64,000 bases of DNA from UBA1479 sp002706405 (lineage in GTDB: Bacteria; Pseudomonadota; Alphaproteobacteria; Rhodospirillales; Casp-alpha2): contig CAXATO010000004.1 of assembly GCA_963972255.1 (NCBI GenBank), positions 1-64,000 on the forward strand. The letters are read 5' to 3'. The stretch's first letter is position 1; the number at the start of each line of letters is the position of its first letter. Below the pieces are notes generated by a model. That model was not told the origin of the DNA. It saw nothing but the letters and a program-made list of their open reading frames with translations, and made no database searches. The position numbers and the translations under genes were made by a program. Below, one piece after another: positions 63,929 to 64,000 of this stretch.

Positions 63929-64000
63929 AAAAACCCTGCCTCCTTGCAGCCCTCGAGGAAAGCTTTCTTGAGAAAATTACTTTCGGCCAAGGGCGATTTT

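Larger units (their letters stand above)
60781..64000. mobile_element. Integrative element at tRNA-Val, right end outside window
   Basis: It begins at the tRNA fragment, carries an integrase 175 bases further in, and then small regulatory and membrane genes with lower GC than the neighbouring chromosome. It continues beyond 64000. No transfer or phage structural genes are seen in this part, so its class (prophage, ICE or island) is open. Confidence 0.8.

Overview
The window looks like chromosomal DNA of a GC-rich alphaproteobacterium, most likely Rhodospirillales-like. Support comes from the gene content (a full-length metH behind an ArsR-methyltransferase regulator, ANTAR regulators, a CIRCE-controlled groESL, a Pho regulon with PhoB-type boxes) and from strong GC bias. 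The genus cannot be fixed from the sequence alone. About 60 kb is ordinary, densely packed chromosome. The last ~3.2 kb is an integrated element.

Layout. 1-7.6 kb: the 5' part of a chemoreceptor, then a methionine-cycle operon (SahR-like regulator, metF, metH) behind a perfect palindrome. 7.7-15.1 kb: a DinG/Rad3-type helicase, an AEC transporter, a hydroxyacid dehydrogenase, a LytS-type sensor kinase and a first ANTAR protein. 15.2-23.3 kb: a minus-strand nitrogen operon. An ANTAR regulator is followed by a leader RNA with three look-alike hairpins and a T-run, then an NrtA/CynA-type binding protein with an odd Cys-rich N-terminus, permease, ATPase, cyanase, HupE/UreJ, a CobW GTPase, a WD40 protein and an 89-residue unknown. 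23.6-29.7 kb: HxlR regulator with two reductases, a NasT-type ANTAR protein, small enzymes, and a TPR/2OG-Fe(II) oxygenase. 29.8-32 kb: groESL. 32-35.6 kb: an overlapping glycosyltransferase/FkbM operon. 35.7-48.6 kb: thioesterase, diguanylate cyclase, then phoR, a PiT phosphate transporter, pstSCAB, phoU, phoB and a ClC channel. 48.7-59 kb: UvrD/PcrA helicase, PrmA-like methyltransferase, photolyase, aldehyde dehydrogenase, exported DsrE-like protein, and an EmrAB pump with a MarR regulator.

59-64 kb: a peptidoglycan-binding-repeat protein with a small very acidic partner (possible effector/immunity pair). Next comes a 45-nt 3' fragment of tRNA-Val(CAC), which marks an attachment site. Beside it is a tyrosine integrase, followed by small regulatory and membrane genes, including a membrane-anchored XRE protein opposite an LRAT-fold protein. 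This element runs off the right edge.

How the genes work together. The phosphate block is a complete sensing and uptake circuit with PhoB boxes before phoR, pit and pst. The nitrogen operon couples uptake to cyanate breakdown, and its leader has the layout expected for ANTAR antitermination. The best candidates for something undescribed are the leader with three GATGAC/G loops, the Cys-rich pre-Tat domain of the binding protein, the cyanase-HupE-CobW-WD40 gene set, the 59-60 kb pair, and the XRE-TM/LRAT module on the island.
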